A stretch of DNA of 64,000 nucleotides from JBDOQU01 sp039839375 (GCF_039839375.1 NZ_JBDOQU010000014.1:68458-132457); one strand, 5' to 3'. Shown: positions 16,626 to 25,882, numbered from the stretch's first letter. The notes: a model not told the origin generated them from the sequence alone. A program made the numbers and translations.

Positions 16626-17834
16626 TCACCAGCTCCACATCGTCCCGTCCTGGAGGCGCGCCACAGGCAGGTAGGCGGGATCGTAGGGATATTTCGCCGC
16701 AAGTTCCTCGTCTATGTCCACGCCATGGCCGGGCGTCTCTCCGGGGTGAAGGAACCCGTCCGCGAAGCTGTAGGCATGGGGGAAGACGGCGTCCGTTTCC
16801 TCAGTATGGCGCATATATTCCTGGATGCCGAAATTCGGGACCCAGAGATCGAAATGCAGGGCCGCGCCCATGCAGACGGGCGAAAGGTCCGTCGCGCCGT
16901 GGCAGCCGGTGCGCACCTGGTAAAGCTCGGCCAGCGCGGCGATCTTTCTCAACTGCGTGATGCCGCCGGCATGGACCACGGTGGCGCGAATATAGTCGAT
17001 GAGCTGGTTTTCGATCAGCCCACGGCAATCATGGATCGAGTTGAAGACCTCGCCGACGGCGATCGGCGTGACCGTGTGCTGGCGTATCAGCTTCAGCCCG
17101 TCCTGGTTCTCCGCCGGCGTCGGATCCTCGATCCAGAACAGCCGGTGGGGCTCCAGGCTCTTTCCCAGCCGCGCCGCCTCGATCGGCGTCAACCGGTGGT
17201 GGACGTCGTGGAGGAGATGGAAATCGAAGCCATGCTTCTCGCGCAGCGCGTCGAACAGCTTCGGCGCGAAATCGAGGTATTTCTCCGTCGACCAGACCTG
17301 CTCTTCCGGCAGGCCCTTGGTCGCTGGCTCGTAATAGAGATCGCCGCGCGCGATTCCGTAGGCGGTGTCCAGCCCCGGAACGCCGGACTGGGCGCGGACG
17401 GCCTTGTAGCCCAGTTCGAGATACTGGCCGACGGCGTCGACCGTCTCCTCTATGTCCTTGCCGTTGGCGTGGCCGTAAACCATGACGCCCGCGCGGCTCT
17501 TGCCGCCCAGAAGCTGATAGAGCGGCAGGCCGGCCGTCTTGGCCTTGATGTCCCACAGTGCGGTATCGACCGCCGCGATCGCCGCCATGGTCACCGGCCC
17601 GCGTCGCCAATAGGCGCCCTTGGCCAGATACTGCCAGATATCCTCTATCCGGTGCGGGTCGCGGCCGATCAGGCACGGGACGACATGGTCGGCCAGATAG
17701 GCGACAACCGCCTTCTCCCGCCCGTTCAGCGTCGCGTCGCCGATGCCGTAGAGCCCCTCATCCGTCTCAATCTTGAGAGTGACGAAGTTCCGGCCCGGGC
17801 AGGTGACGATGACCTTGACTCCCGTAATCTTCAT
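16626..17834 (-). CDS. manD: D-mannonate dehydratase, enolase-superfamily ManD type
   Basis: A 402-residue member of the mandelate racemase/enolase superfamily, dehydrating D-mannonate to 2-keto-3-deoxygluconate. Catalytic residues fall at the positions expected for efficient ManD enzymes: Arg147, Tyr159, metal ligands Asp210, Glu236, Glu262, and His212. GCHGATDLSP and the C-terminus ending in Trp are also family-typical. It replaces the unrelated UxuA type in this pathway. Encoded between the GntR regulator and uxaA, divergent from uxaC. Confidence 0.94.
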   Translation of the reverse strand: MKITGVKVIVTCPGRNFVTLKIETDEGLYGIGDATLNGREKAVVAYLADHVVPCLIGRDPHRIEDIWQYLAKGAYWRRGPVTMAAIAAVDTALWDIKAKTAGLPLYQLLGGKSRAGVMVYGHANGKDIEETVDAVGQYLELGYKAVRAQSGVPGLDTAYGIARGDLYYEPATKGLPEEQVWSTEKYLDFAPKLFDALREKHGFDFHLLHDVHHRLTPIEAARLGKSLEPHRLFWIEDPTPAENQDGLKLIRQHTVTPIAVGEVFNSIHDCRGLIENQLIDYIRATVVHAGGITQLRKIAALAELYQVRTGCHGATDLSPVCMGAALHFDLWVPNFGIQEYMRHTEETDAVFPHAYSFADGFLHPGETPGHGVDIDEELAAKYPYDPAYLPVARLQDGTMWSW

Positions 17835-17862
17835 CTTGCGATCTGCCTCGACGGTTGGTGCT

Positions 17863-18579
17863 TCAGGCTGACATGGCGTCCGGCAGGGCCGGCTCGAACA
17901 GTTCGGGGTGGCTTGCCGCGATGTCCGGCAGGGTGCGCAGGATCTCCGTCAGGTGATCGCGCATGGCGCTCTCCGCCCGGTCGGGGTCGCCCGCCTTCAC
18001 CGCCTCCATGATCGCGGCGTGCTGGGCGACGATGACGTCCATCGGCGTGGCGTCGGCCATGCTGAGGAACCGCACCCGGTCCATCTGCGGCTTCAGATCC
18101 TCCACCGTCCGCCAGGCGGCCGGCCTGCCGGCGGCGATCGCCATCAGCCGGTGGAACTCCTCGTCCAGATCGAACGACGCCTCGCCGTCCTTGGCCCGCG
18201 CCGCGCGTCGCTGGCGGGTCAAATTGTCGGTGAGAAGGGCGAGGATCCGCGCGTCGCCCCGGATCGCCGCCTCCCGGACGACGGCGGATTCGATGGCCTC
18301 ACGGATGAAGCGGGCATCCTCCACCGCGGCGCGGGAAATCTTCACGACCAGCGTCCCCCGCTGCGGCAGGATGCGGACCAGCCCGACCTCGCCCAGCTTG
18401 ATGAACGCTTCCCGGATGGGGGAGCGGCTGATCCCGAAGCGGGTCGCCACCTCCTGCTCCGACAGCATCTCGCCCGGCTGGATGCGGTTGGTCACGATGG
18501 CGTGACGCAGCAGCCGGACGACCTGACGGGCGATGGATTCGGAATTGTTGGCCGGATCGATGGCGAAAACTGTCTTCAT
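17863..18579 (-). CDS. GntR/FCD-family regulator of the hexuronate cluster
   Basis: A 238-residue regulator: GntR winged helix (residues 15-80, MLSEQEVATRFGISRSPIREAFIKLGEVGLVRILPQRG) and an FCD ligand-binding domain (DLDEEFHRLMAIAAGR, VAQHAAIMEAVKAGD) with metal-binding Asp/His positions. It is divergent from uxaC and the 18-bp palindrome at 18591-18608 lies just upstream of its start, so it probably represses both directions until a hexuronate or a pathway intermediate binds, in the manner of UxuR/ExuR. Confidence 0.9.
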   Translation of the reverse strand: MKTVFAIDPANNSESIARQVVRLLRHAIVTNRIQPGEMLSEQEVATRFGISRSPIREAFIKLGEVGLVRILPQRGTLVVKISRAAVEDARFIREAIESAVVREAAIRGDARILALLTDNLTRQRRAARAKDGEASFDLDEEFHRLMAIAAGRPAAWRTVEDLKPQMDRVRFLSMADATPMDVIVAQHAAIMEAVKAGDPDRAESAMRDHLTEILRTLPDIAASHPELFEPALPDAMSA

Positions 18580-18590
18580 ATCTTGTCTTC

Positions 18591-18608
18591 TACCATACTA
18601 GTCTGGTA
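18591..18608. promoter_or_regulatory. GntR operator between the regulator gene and uxaC
   Basis: TACCATACTAGTCTGGTA, an 18-bp palindrome with one mismatched pair (T/C) and the perfect centre ACTAGT. It lies 12 bp upstream of the regulator start and 71 bp upstream of uxaC. Its length and TGGT/ACCA arms fit FCD-GntR operators. Confidence 0.75.
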
Positions 18609-18678
18609 TTGCATATATGAATGACGGCGCGAAACGGCCGTCGTCGCGAAAAAGACGCCCCAGGGAGAAGCGACGCCA

Positions 18679-20082
18679 ATGCTGATCGATGACGACCGGC
18701 TGTTCCCCGCCGACCCGTCGGCCCGCGCCGTCGCGCGCCGGCTCTATGACGGGGTCAAGGGCCTGCCGATCGTCTCTCCCCATGGCCATACCGATCCCGC
18801 CTGGTATGCGGGGGACGAGCCGTTTCCCGATCCGGCGCGGCTCTTCGTCATCCCCGACCACTACATCTTTCGGATGCTCCACAGCCAGGGCGTCCGGCTG
18901 GAGGATCTGGGCATCGCGTCCAGGGATGGCGGCGCGCCTGCCGCCGATCCCAGGGCGGTGTGGCGGCTCTTCGCGCGCCACTATTATCTGTTCCGCGGCA
19001 CGCCCACGCGGATGTGGCTCGACCACGCCTTCGCGACCCTCTTCGGGTTCGAGGAGCGGCTGTCCGCCGAAAACGCCGACGCCTATTACGATCGGATCGC
19101 CGAATGCCTGGCCCAGCCGGAATTCCGGCCGCGCGCCCTCTTCGAGCGGTTCAATATCGAGGCGATCGCGACCACCGAAAGCCCGCTCGACCCGCTAGCC
19201 CACCATGATGCGATCCGCCGGTCCGGCTGGAAGGGCCGAATCGTCACCGCCTATCGCCCAGACCCCGTCATCGACCCGGAATTCGAGGGCTTCTGCGCCA
19301 ATGTGGAGCGGTTCGGCGAGATCACGGGCTGCGACACGCTCTCCTGGGCGGGCTATCTGGAGGCCCATCGCCGGCGGCGCGCCTATTTCCGGGAGCGGGG
19401 GGCGACCTCCACCGATCATGGCCATCCCAGCGCCGCGACCGCCAATCTGTCGCCGCGGGAAGCCGAAGCCCTGTTCGCGAAGGTGCTGGGCGGCGGCGCC
19501 AATGCGGCGGAGGCCGAGCTTTTCCGCGCCCAGATGCTGACCGAGATGGCGGCCATGAGCGTCGAGGACGGGATGGTCATGCAGATCCATCCGGGTTCCT
19601 TCCGCAACCATAATGGCGGCCTCTTCGCCCGGTTCGGGCGGGATATGGGCGCCGACATCCCGATGCGGACGGACTATGTCCACGCTTTGAAGCCGCTGCT
19701 CGACCGGTTCGGCAACGACCGCGGCTTCACGCTGATCCTCTTCACGCTCGACGAAACCAGCTATTCGCGGGAACTGGCGCCGCTGGCCGGGCACTATCCG
19801 TGCCTCCGGCTGGGACCGGCCTGGTGGTTCTTCGACAGCCCCGACGGCATGCGCCGCTTCCGCGAACTGACGACGGAGACGGCGGGCTTCTACAACACGG
19901 TCGGCTTCAACGACGATACGCGCGCTTATCTTTCCATTCCCGCCCGCCACGATGTCGCAAGGCGCGTCGACTGCGCCTTCCTCGCCGATCTCGTGGTCGC
20001 CCGCCGGCTGGACGAGGACGAGGCGCACGAGGTGGCGGGCGACCTCGCCTACAGACTCGCCAAGGAGACCTACAAGCTGTGA
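18679..20082 (+). CDS. uxaC: Glucuronate (uronate) isomerase
   Basis: A 467-residue amidohydrolase-superfamily isomerase converting D-glucuronate to D-fructuronate (and galacturonate to tagaturonate). LPIVSPHGHTDPAWYA near residue 30 holds the metal-binding HxH motif; ATTESPLDPLAHHDAI and MVMQIHPGSFRNHN are further UxaC signatures, and length matches the family. AGGGAGAAG precedes the ATG. First gene of a plus-strand operon with an ABC importer and uxuB. Confidence 0.95.
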   Translation: MLIDDDRLFPADPSARAVARRLYDGVKGLPIVSPHGHTDPAWYAGDEPFPDPARLFVIPDHYIFRMLHSQGVRLEDLGIASRDGGAPAADPRAVWRLFARHYYLFRGTPTRMWLDHAFATLFGFEERLSAENADAYYDRIAECLAQPEFRPRALFERFNIEAIATTESPLDPLAHHDAIRRSGWKGRIVTAYRPDPVIDPEFEGFCANVERFGEITGCDTLSWAGYLEAHRRRRAYFRERGATSTDHGHPSAATANLSPREAEALFAKVLGGGANAAEAELFRAQMLTEMAAMSVEDGMVMQIHPGSFRNHNGGLFARFGRDMGADIPMRTDYVHALKPLLDRFGNDRGFTLILFTLDETSYSRELAPLAGHYPCLRLGPAWWFFDSPDGMRRFRELTTETAGFYNTVGFNDDTRAYLSIPARHDVARRVDCAFLADLVVARRLDEDEAHEVAGDLAYRLAKETYKL

Positions 20083-20132
20083 GCCTGCCGCATCCGGCGG
20101 CCGGACACGGGCAACAACAAGGGAGGAAAACG

Positions 20133-21326
20133 ATGAAAAAGCTTTATCGGATATCGCGCAGGGGCTTCGTCGCCGGCACGGCCGGGACGGTCGGGTTCGC
20201 CACGCTCGGCGGCAAGGCCGCCTTCGCCCAGCTCGCCCTTCCCGACGAGGCGGTGGCGCTCAACATCATCGACGTCGCCGGCAATCTGGCGTTGACCCAG
20301 CCGGCGATCGAGAATTATGCCGAGGCCCATCCCGAGCTTGTGTCGCGGGTAACCTTCACCAAGGCCCCTGCGCCCGAACTGCCGGGCAAGATCATGGCCC
20401 AGCAGGGGGCGGGACGGCTGGATATCGACCTGGTGCTGACGGGCACGGACGCGCTGTCGGCCGGGATCGAGCAGGATCTGTGGGTGGAACTTCTGCCCGG
20501 CCATCAGGACGAACTGCCGAACCTGGAGGAGATATACCTTCCGGCCGCCCACGACATGCAGGGGCTGTCGCAGGGCTACGGCGTCGTCGTGACCTACTAC
20601 CCTTCCGGCCCGCTGCTGGAATACATGCCCGACCGGGTGGCGACCCCGCCCAAGACGGCGCAGGAACTGCTGGACTGGGCGCGGCAGAACCCGAACCGCT
20701 TCATGTACGCCCGGCCGGCCAATTCCGGGCCGGGGCGCACCTTCATCATGGGGCTGCCCTACCTTCTGGGCGATTCCGACCCGAAGGATCCCGAGAATGG
20801 CTGGTCCAACACCTGGGCCTACCTGAAGGAGCTGGGGCAGTATATCGAGTACTATCCGACCGGCACCACCGCGACGATGAAGGAACTGGGCGAAGGGTCG
20901 CGCGACATGGTCGCGACGACCACCGGCTGGGACATCAACCCGCGCGTCCTCGGCGTCGTGCCGAAGGAGGCGAAGGTCGCGGCGCTGGAAGGTTTCCACT
21001 GGGTCGCCGACGCGCACTACATGGTCGTGCCGAAGGGGCTGCCGGACGGCAAGATGGCCGTGGTGCTGGACCTCATGCGCTACCTGCTGACGCCGGAAGC
21101 GCAGGCCTACACCTATGACGAGGGCTATTTCTATCCCGGCCCTGCCGTCGCCGGCGTGACGCTCGACATGGCCCCGCCGGAAAGCCAGGCCGCGATCGAG
21201 GAGTTCGGGCGGCCGGAATATGAGGACTGGATCGCCAACAATCCGGTCGAAACGCCGCTCGAACCCGCCCAACTCGTCGTCGCTTTCCGCAAGTGGGACG
21301 AGGAAGTCGGCGCCGCGCAGCAATAG
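20133..21326 (+). CDS. ABC transporter substrate-binding protein, PotD/family-1 type, with Tat signal
   Basis: A 397-residue secreted protein. The ATG at 20133 follows GGGAGGA. The signal peptide contains SRRGFVAG, a twin-arginine motif, and ends AFAQ, so export is probably by Tat as a folded protein. The body is a family-1 solute-binding protein related to iron/polyamine binders, not to the usual sugar CUT1 binders. It lies between uxaC and the ATPase and two permeases, so a hexuronate or an oligo-uronide is the inferred ligand. Confidence 0.8.
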   Translation: MKKLYRISRRGFVAGTAGTVGFATLGGKAAFAQLALPDEAVALNIIDVAGNLALTQPAIENYAEAHPELVSRVTFTKAPAPELPGKIMAQQGAGRLDIDLVLTGTDALSAGIEQDLWVELLPGHQDELPNLEEIYLPAAHDMQGLSQGYGVVVTYYPSGPLLEYMPDRVATPPKTAQELLDWARQNPNRFMYARPANSGPGRTFIMGLPYLLGDSDPKDPENGWSNTWAYLKELGQYIEYYPTGTTATMKELGEGSRDMVATTTGWDINPRVLGVVPKEAKVAALEGFHWVADAHYMVVPKGLPDGKMAVVLDLMRYLLTPEAQAYTYDEGYFYPGPAVAGVTLDMAPPESQAAIEEFGRPEYEDWIANNPVETPLEPAQLVVAFRKWDEEVGAAQQ

Positions 21327-21354
21327 TAGACGCTAAGGAACGGGAGCCCCCGCG

Positions 21355-22458
21355 ATGCCGATCGAACATCCGCGTTTCGAGGAGGTGAGGCTCGACCGGC
21401 TGAGCCGCTCCTTCGGCGCGCTCAATGCCCTGCACGAGGTAAGCCTGTCCATCCGGCGGCGCGAGTTCATCGCGCTGCTTGGCCCCTCGGGCTGCGGCAA
21501 GTCGACCGCGCTGAACTGCATCGCGGGGCTTCTCCCCACCACCGGCGGCAGCATCTGGCTGGACGACCGCCGCATAGACGGGCTGCGGCCGGAGGATCGC
21601 GGGTTCGGGATGGTGTTCCAGAACTACGCGCTCTTCCCCCATATGAACGCCCGGAAGAACATCGCCTTCGGGCTGAAGATGCGCGGTACGCCCAAGGCGG
21701 AGATCGAGACGAGGGTCGAGGAGGCGATCCGGCTCGTCCGGCTGGAGGGCCATGCCGACAAGCTGCCGGGCCAGCTTTCGGGCGGCCAGCAGCAGCGCGT
21801 CGCCATCGCGCGGGCCATCGTCATCGAACCGCCGCTGGTGCTGATGGACGAACCGCTGTCGAACCTGGACGCCAAGCTGCGGCTGGAGATGCGGGCGGAG
21901 ATCAGGCGCATCCATGACGAGCTGGGCGCGACCACGATCTACGTAACCCACGATCAGGACGAGGCTCTGTCGCTGGCCGACCGCATCGTCGTGTTGCGCG
22001 ACGGGGAGATCAGGCAGGTTGGAGCGCCGAAGGAGCTGTACGACACGCCGGCCCATCTCGATGTCGCCGAATTCATGGGGTTCCGGAACCGGCTTTCCGG
22101 GATCGTCGCGGGACGGAACGGCGATCGCGCCACCGTCTCGGTGAACGGCGTCCCGATCACCGGGCTGGCGCGGGAGCCGGTGTCCGACGGCGCGCCGGCG
22201 ATCATCGCGCTCCGCCCCGACGATCTGATGGCGGGGCCGGCGGGCGAGCACGCCCTGACCGCGTCGGTGGAGACGATCGAATATCGCGGACGGGAATTCG
22301 TCGGCATGGCGCGGACGGCAGACGGCATGGAGCTTGTCTTCCGCTCCCATGAACTGCTGGAGCCGGGTGCGACCGTTCATCTGAACGCGGCCGAGGACAG
22401 GGTGCTGGTCTATGCCGACGACGACGCCGGACGCGACCGGCAAGAGGTCGCGGCATGA
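21355..22458 (+). CDS. ABC transporter ATP-binding protein (PotA/UgpC type)
   Basis: A 367-residue ATPase: Walker A GPSGCGKST, signature LSGGQQQR, Walker B LVLMDEPLSNLDAKLR, H-loop VTHDQDEA, and a C-terminal TOBE-type regulatory domain from about residue 245. It drives the two downstream permeases. Its stop overlaps the first permease start (ATGA at 22455-22458). Confidence 0.9.
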   Translation: MPIEHPRFEEVRLDRLSRSFGALNALHEVSLSIRRREFIALLGPSGCGKSTALNCIAGLLPTTGGSIWLDDRRIDGLRPEDRGFGMVFQNYALFPHMNARKNIAFGLKMRGTPKAEIETRVEEAIRLVRLEGHADKLPGQLSGGQQQRVAIARAIVIEPPLVLMDEPLSNLDAKLRLEMRAEIRRIHDELGATTIYVTHDQDEALSLADRIVVLRDGEIRQVGAPKELYDTPAHLDVAEFMGFRNRLSGIVAGRNGDRATVSVNGVPITGLAREPVSDGAPAIIALRPDDLMAGPAGEHALTASVETIEYRGREFVGMARTADGMELVFRSHELLEPGATVHLNAAEDRVLVYADDDAGRDRQEVAA

Positions 22459-23366
22459 CCGTCGAGGCGACGCTCCACGCCCCGCCGGCCGCCGGTCGCA
22501 GCCTTCGCCAGAAGCTGGCGGCGCGCGGCATCGACGGGGTGACTCTGCTCGTCCTGCCGGCGGCTATCTTCCTGGTCGCGCTCTTCATCTACCCGTTCCT
22601 CTACGGGCTCATGCTCTCCTTCACCCCGAAGGAAGGGGACTGGCTCGCCAACTACCGGGTCTTCTTTTCCGACCCCTTCCTCTATGAGACGATCGGCAAG
22701 ACGCTGTGGCTCGCCGTGCCTGTCACGCTGCTGAACCTCCTGATCTCGATCCCGGTCGCCTTCCGGGTGCGGCTGATGCGCCGCCAGCGCATCCTGACGG
22801 CGATCCTCGTCCTGCCGATCACGCTGGGCACCGTGCTGGTGGCCGAGGGGCTGCTGAACTATCTGGGTCCGCAGGGCTGGTTCAACCGCACCCTCCTCCT
22901 GCTCGGCCTGGTCGAGGATCCGGTCCAGCTCATCCATAATTACTGGGGCGTGTTCGCGTCCCTCATCATCACCGGCTTTCCCTTCACCTTCCTCTTGACG
23001 CTGTCCTACGTCACCGGCATCGACCCGGCGCTGGAAAACGCCGCCGCGACGCTGGGGGCGGGGGCGGCGCGGCGGTTCCGCCATATCTTCCTGCCGCTGC
23101 TGGCGCCGGGGCTGGCCATCACCTTCTGCCTGTCCTTCGTCCAGGCCTTCGCGGTCTTCCCGTCGGCGATCCTCCTGGGCGCGCCATCGGGGCCGACGCG
23201 CGTCATCTCGATCGCCGCCTATCAGGCCGCATTCGAGCAGTACGACTACTCCATGGCCTCGGCCATCGCGATGATCATGGCGTTCGTGCAACTCGGCATC
23301 GTCGTCGCGCTCCTGTCCTCGCGCCGGCTGTTCTATCGCGGGCCCAGCGCCGGCGGGAAAGGGTGA
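22455..23366 (+). CDS. ABC transporter permease (PotB-like)
   Basis: A 303-residue inner-membrane protein with six predicted helices and the EAA-type loop ENAAATLGAGAARRFRHIFLPLLAPG near residue 195, which contacts the ATPase. It resembles the first permease of polyamine/iron-type importers. Translationally coupled to the ATPase and 4 bp from the second permease. Confidence 0.88.
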   Translation: MTVEATLHAPPAAGRSLRQKLAARGIDGVTLLVLPAAIFLVALFIYPFLYGLMLSFTPKEGDWLANYRVFFSDPFLYETIGKTLWLAVPVTLLNLLISIPVAFRVRLMRRQRILTAILVLPITLGTVLVAEGLLNYLGPQGWFNRTLLLLGLVEDPVQLIHNYWGVFASLIITGFPFTFLLTLSYVTGIDPALENAAATLGAGAARRFRHIFLPLLAPGLAITFCLSFVQAFAVFPSAILLGAPSGPTRVISIAAYQAAFEQYDYSMASAIAMIMAFVQLGIVVALLSSRRLFYRGPSAGGKG

Positions 23367-23370
23367 GACG

Positions 23371-24210
23371 ATGATCCGCGACACCACCATCCTCTCCAAG
23401 CTCTGGTCCACCGCCGTCTGGGTGCTGGTCGGCTTCTTCGTGCTGAACCTCTTCGCGATGATCGGAACAGTGATCACCAGCTCCTTCGCGACCCGCTGGT
23501 TCGACACCTGGCTTCCGGCCGGCGCCACCATGCGCTGGTACTTCTCCGCCTGGGACGAATTCCAGCTTGACCAGGTGCTGATCGTCACCTTCCAGATCGT
23601 CTTCGTCGTGGTGCTCCTGTCGGGCGTTCTGGGCGTGACGGCGGCCTATGCGCTGGCGCGCCGCGATTTTCCCGGCAAACGGATTGTGCTGCTTCTGTTC
23701 CTGCTGCCGCTGCTGGTCCCGCCGATCACTTTCGGCATCCCGCTGGCGACCGTGCTCTACCAGACCGGGTTCGGCGGCACCTTCTGGGGCGTCGTGCTGG
23801 CCAATCTGGTGCCCACCGTGCCCTTCGTCATCCTGGTGATGATCCCGTTCATCGAGCAGATCGATCCCAAGATCGAGGCGGCGGCCCGGGTGTTCGGGGC
23901 CAACACCTTCCAGCTTTTCATCCATGTGCTGCTGCCGCTGCTGCTGCCGGGCATCCTGGCGGCGCTGCTGCTGGTGCTGGTCCGGACGCTGGCGATGTTC
24001 GAGCTGACCTTCCTGACGGCGGGGCCGACCAGCCAGACGCTCGTCGTCGCGCTCTACTATTCGGTGTTCGCGGCCGGCGTGCGGGCGGTACAGTCGATCG
24101 ACGCCATGGCGGTCATCTACATGGCGACGACCCTCGTCTGGCTGCTGATCGCGCTGCGCTTCGTCAACCCGACGCAGATGGTCACCCGCGGCAAGCAGCA
24201 GCGTAGCTGA
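23371..24210 (+). CDS. ABC transporter permease (PotC-like)
   Basis: A 279-residue inner-membrane permease with six predicted helices; the EAA loop reads EAAARVFGANTFQLFIHVLLPLLLPG (around residue 169). It pairs with the preceding permease. Clustered between that permease and uxuB, in an operon beginning with uxaC. Confidence 0.88.
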   Translation: MIRDTTILSKLWSTAVWVLVGFFVLNLFAMIGTVITSSFATRWFDTWLPAGATMRWYFSAWDEFQLDQVLIVTFQIVFVVVLLSGVLGVTAAYALARRDFPGKRIVLLLFLLPLLVPPITFGIPLATVLYQTGFGGTFWGVVLANLVPTVPFVILVMIPFIEQIDPKIEAAARVFGANTFQLFIHVLLPLLLPGILAALLLVLVRTLAMFELTFLTAGPTSQTLVVALYYSVFAAGVRAVQSIDAMAVIYMATTLVWLLIALRFVNPTQMVTRGKQQRS

Positions 24211-24222
24211 GGAGTCTTCGTC

Positions 24223-25689
24223 TTGCGCCTCAACGACGCCGCCCTCTCCGCGCTGCCGGCTTCGATCCGCCGGCCTTCATACGACCGGCGGTCGGTGACC
24301 GCCGGGATCGTCCATCTTGGCATCGGCGCGTTCCACCGCGCCCATCAGGCGGTCTATACCGACGACATTCTCCGCCACGACCCCGGCTGGGGCATCGTGG
24401 GGGCGAGCCTGCGCAGCGCCGGCACGCGCGACGCGCTGGGGCCACAGGACGGCCTCTACACGCTCGCCGTCCGGTCGGGCGAAGGGGAGGCACTGCGGGT
24501 CGTGGGGTCCATCGGCCAGGTGCTAGTCGCGCCGGAGGACCCCCAGGCGCTCCTCGCCCGCATGTCGGAGCCGAGGGTTCGGATCGTCTCCCTGACGGTC
24601 ACGGAGAAGGGCTATTGCCACGACCCTGCGACGGGGGAACTGAACGAGGACCACCCCGACATCGTCCGTGACCTGGCCAACCCCTCCGCCCCGGCCTCCG
24701 CGCCCGGCTTCATCGTGGAGGCGCTGCGCCGCCGCCGCGAAGCCGGCATAGCGCCCTTCACGGTGCTCACCTGCGACAACCTCCCCTCCAACGGGCGCGT
24801 GGCGAAGAAGGTCATCGACCGTTTCGCCCACCTGCGCGATCCCGATCTGGGCGCTTATGTGGAGGCGGAGGCGCTGTGCCCGTCGACTATGGTCGACCGC
24901 ATCGTGCCGGCGACGACGGAGTCCGACCGGGCGGAGATCGCCGCGGCGACCGGCCTCTCCGACGCCTGGCCCGTGGTGACGGAGCCCTTCACCCAATGGG
25001 TGATCGAGGATCGCTTCGCCGTCGGCCGGCCGACCTGGGACGAGGCGGGGGCTGAGTTCGTCGCCGATGTCGAGCCCTACGAGCATATGAAGCTCCGGCT
25101 GCTGAACGGCAGCCATTCGCTGATGGCCTATCTCGGCTACCTGGCCGGATTCGAGACGATCGCGGAAACCATCGCCGATCCCGGCTTCGCCCGGCTGGTC
25201 GGCGGCTTCATGGATGAGGAGGTGACGCCGACCCTCGCGGTACCGCCGGGCGCGGACGTGACGGCGTACAAGCGCGCCCTTCTGGAACGGTTCGGGAATC
25301 TCGCGCTGAAGCACCGGACATGGCAGATCGCCATGGACGGCTCCCAGAAACTGCCGCAGCGCCTTCTCGCCACCGTCCGGGACCGGCTGAAGGCCGGCGC
25401 GCCGATCGACCGGTTGGCGCTCGGCGTCGCGGCCTGGATGCGCTATGTCACCGGCGTGGACGAGGCGGGCCATGAGATCGACGTCCGCGACCCGATGGCC
25501 GCTCGTCTGCGCGAAATCACCCGATCGGTCGGCCCGGACGCCGACCGGCTTGCCCCGGCGCTGCTCAGGGTCCGCGAGGTCTTCGGCTCCGACCTGCCCG
25601 CCGACCCCCACTTCACCGGCCCGGTGACGGCCGCGCTCAAGCGGCTCTATGCCGACGGCGCGAAGAGGGCGGTGGAAGCCTCCCTCTGA
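24223..25689 (+). CDS. uxuB: D-fructuronate reductase (mannitol dehydrogenase family)
   Basis: A 488-residue long-chain polyol dehydrogenase converting fructuronate to D-mannonate with NADH. The N-terminal Rossmann part has IVHLGIGAFHRAHQAVYTD and the catalytic region has KLRLLNGSHSLMAYLGYLAG, with Lys, Asn and His as in the family. It starts at TTG 24223 with GAGGAG 8 nt upstream. Last gene of the uxaC operon; UxaC, UxuB and ManD complete glucuronate to 2-keto-3-deoxygluconate. Related enzymes reduce tagaturonate, mannitol or arabinitol, so specificity is inferred from context. Confidence 0.9.
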   Translation: MRLNDAALSALPASIRRPSYDRRSVTAGIVHLGIGAFHRAHQAVYTDDILRHDPGWGIVGASLRSAGTRDALGPQDGLYTLAVRSGEGEALRVVGSIGQVLVAPEDPQALLARMSEPRVRIVSLTVTEKGYCHDPATGELNEDHPDIVRDLANPSAPASAPGFIVEALRRRREAGIAPFTVLTCDNLPSNGRVAKKVIDRFAHLRDPDLGAYVEAEALCPSTMVDRIVPATTESDRAEIAAATGLSDAWPVVTEPFTQWVIEDRFAVGRPTWDEAGAEFVADVEPYEHMKLRLLNGSHSLMAYLGYLAGFETIAETIADPGFARLVGGFMDEEVTPTLAVPPGADVTAYKRALLERFGNLALKHRTWQIAMDGSQKLPQRLLATVRDRLKAGAPIDRLALGVAAWMRYVTGVDEAGHEIDVRDPMAARLREITRSVGPDADRLAPALLRVREVFGSDLPADPHFTGPVTAALKRLYADGAKRAVEASL

Positions 25690-25736
25690 CTTTTCTCGCG
25701 GCGGGAAAAGCCGCGAAGCAGGCGTTTGGTTCAAAT

Positions 25737-25750
25737 CCGAAACGTTACGG
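25737..25750. promoter_or_regulatory. LacI-type operator, upstream copy
   Basis: CCGAAACGTTACGG differs at one position from the core CCGTAACGTTACGG of the second palindrome 54 bp away. It lies upstream of the TTGACA -35 element. Confidence 0.75.
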
Positions 25751-25765
25751 GTAATCAAAAAATTG

Positions 25766-25794
25766 TTGACAGGCGGCGCTCTGTTCTTGCTACC
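25766..25794 (+). promoter_or_regulatory. Promoter of the sugar ABC operon
   Basis: Consensus -35 TTGACA at 25766-25771, followed after 16-17 bp by a weak -10 (TGCTAC/GCTACC) that runs into the downstream operator. The two operator copies flank it, consistent with a looping or occluding repressor. Confidence 0.5.
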
Positions 25795-25808
25795 GTAACG
25801 TTACGGTA
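25791..25808. promoter_or_regulatory. LacI-type operator, perfect 18-bp palindrome
   Basis: TACCGTAACGTTACGGTA is perfectly symmetric with the central CG expected for LacI-family sites. It overlaps the -10 region upstream of the binding-protein gene. The LacI gene at 32172 ends this operon and is the likely binder. Confidence 0.85.
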
Positions 25809-25882
25809 AGAGCGTCGACGCCGCTGCGGCGATCGGGAGAAGCGGCCATTCAAGGCCGATCAACCATCGGAGGAGACGGACC

